From Opitutales bacterium (GTDB lineage Bacteria > Verrucomicrobiota > Verrucomicrobiia > Opitutales > Intestinicryptomonadaceae): a DNA stretch of 5,357 bases. The notes beneath the pieces were generated by a model, which did not search any database, had not been told where the DNA came from, and saw nothing but the letters and a program-made list of their open reading frames with translations. Below are positions 4,854 through 5,357 of the stretch, in pieces (the first letter of the stretch is position 1; each line of letters starts with the position of its first letter). Location: contig JAFXRX010000307.1 of the NCBI GenBank assembly GCA_017526045.1, forward strand, positions 1 to 5,357, given 5' to 3'. A program made the position numbers and the translations under genes.

Positions 4854-5357
4854 ATGAGCGTACTAATCAATAAGAACACAAGAGTTGTAGTTAGCGGCTT
4901 GACGGGCAAAACCGGCACTTTCCACGCCGACCAGTGCATGCGATACGGCACGCAGATTGTCGGCGGCGTAACCCCCGGCAAGGGCGGCATGATGTACTCG
5001 GGCAACGACAAAGTCCAGTTCGAGCGCCCCGTCCCCGTTTTCGACACAATCGCCGATTCCGTCTCCAAAGAAGGCGCGAACGCATGCGTGATTTTCGTTC
5101 CCCCGCCGTTTGCGGCAGATTCCATTTTGGAGGCAATCGACGCTGGAGTTGAAACTATCATCTGCATCACCGAAGGCATCCCAGTGCGCGACATGGCAAT
5201 AGTCCGCGCGCGCCTCAACGAAACGGGCTGCAAGTCGCGCCTCATCGGACCGAACTGCCCCGGCGTAATCACCCCGGGCGAATGCAAAATCGGCATTATG
5301 CCGGCTAAAATCCACCGCCCCGGCACAGTCGGCATCGTTTCCAAGTCGGGCACCCTG
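4854..5357 (+). CDS. sucD: Succinate-CoA ligase alpha subunit, 3'-truncated by the window edge
   Basis: The first 168 residues of SucD (usual length about 290) are present. The frame is still open at the last base. The N-terminal CoA-binding Rossmann domain shows GLTGKTGTFH (15-24) with its GxxGxxG pattern, and GGVTPGKGG (37-45). FVPPPFAADSILEAI (81-95), ITEGIPVRDM (105-114) and GPNCPGVITPG (132-142) follow, and SKSGTL ends the window at the start of the second domain. These are standard SucD blocks. The phosphorylated catalytic His of the family lies further on and cannot be checked. The ATG is fixed by the good ribosome binding site and the 10-base gap after sucC. Together the two subunits make the complete enzyme. 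Confidence 0.97.
   Translation, partial: MSVLINKNTRVVVSGLTGKTGTFHADQCMRYGTQIVGGVTPGKGGMMYSGNDKVQFERPVPVFDTIADSVSKEGANACVIFVPPPFAADSILEAIDAGVETIICITEGIPVRDMAIVRARLNETGCKSRLIGPNCPGVITPGECKIGIMPAKIHRPGTVGIVSKSGTL

Noticed and set aside
4835..5353. 172-codon minus-strand frame opposite sucD
   Set aside because: SucD is certain on the plus strand. The frame is a by-product of its G/C-ending codons.

Overview
The window is an ordinary bacterial chromosomal segment with five protein-coding genes in three transcription units. No RNA gene, CRISPR array, transposase or phage gene was found. Base composition is mixed: C/G-ending codons in sucC/sucD, and A/T-rich codons and spacers elsewhere. Shine-Dalgarno sequences are weak or absent before fabG and the unknown gene. 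The alpha-galactosidase-like enzyme is of a type known from Bacteroidota and Verrucomicrobiota. I lean towards a gut- or polymer-associated Verrucomicrobiota/PVC-type bacterium, but this is an impression from gene style, not a phylogenetic result.

Layout. Bases 1-882 (+) hold the 3' part of a GH27 family glycoside hydrolase. Bases 883-1263 are a non-coding gap between convergent genes. It contains two related copies of a palindromic repeat and a strong GC hairpin, and probably acts as the transcription stop for both flanking genes. Bases 1264-2010 (-) encode FabG, a 3-oxoacyl-ACP reductase. Upstream of it on the same strand, 2069-3220 (-) encodes a secreted protein of unknown function. A perfect 8-bp hairpin sits between that gene's stop codon and fabG. 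Bases 3221-3655 are a divergent control region. It has overlapping palindromes near the unknown gene, helically phased A-tracts, a candidate promoter, and a GC-rich leader with competing inverted repeats before sucC. Bases 3656-4843 (+) encode SucC. SucD starts 10 bases later and runs off the window end at 5357.

How the genes relate. SucC and SucD form succinyl-CoA synthetase, the substrate-level phosphorylation step of the TCA cycle, and are clearly co-transcribed and translationally linked. FabG does the first reduction of each fatty-acid elongation cycle. It is unusual here in lacking fabD, acpP or fabF beside it and having only the unknown secreted protein as an operon partner. The GH27 enzyme would release alpha-linked galactose (or a related sugar) and belongs to a separate locus to the left.

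No new defence or mobile system is visible. The points most worth a second look are the unknown secreted protein, the modular palindromic repeat between the convergent genes, and the structured control region before sucC.
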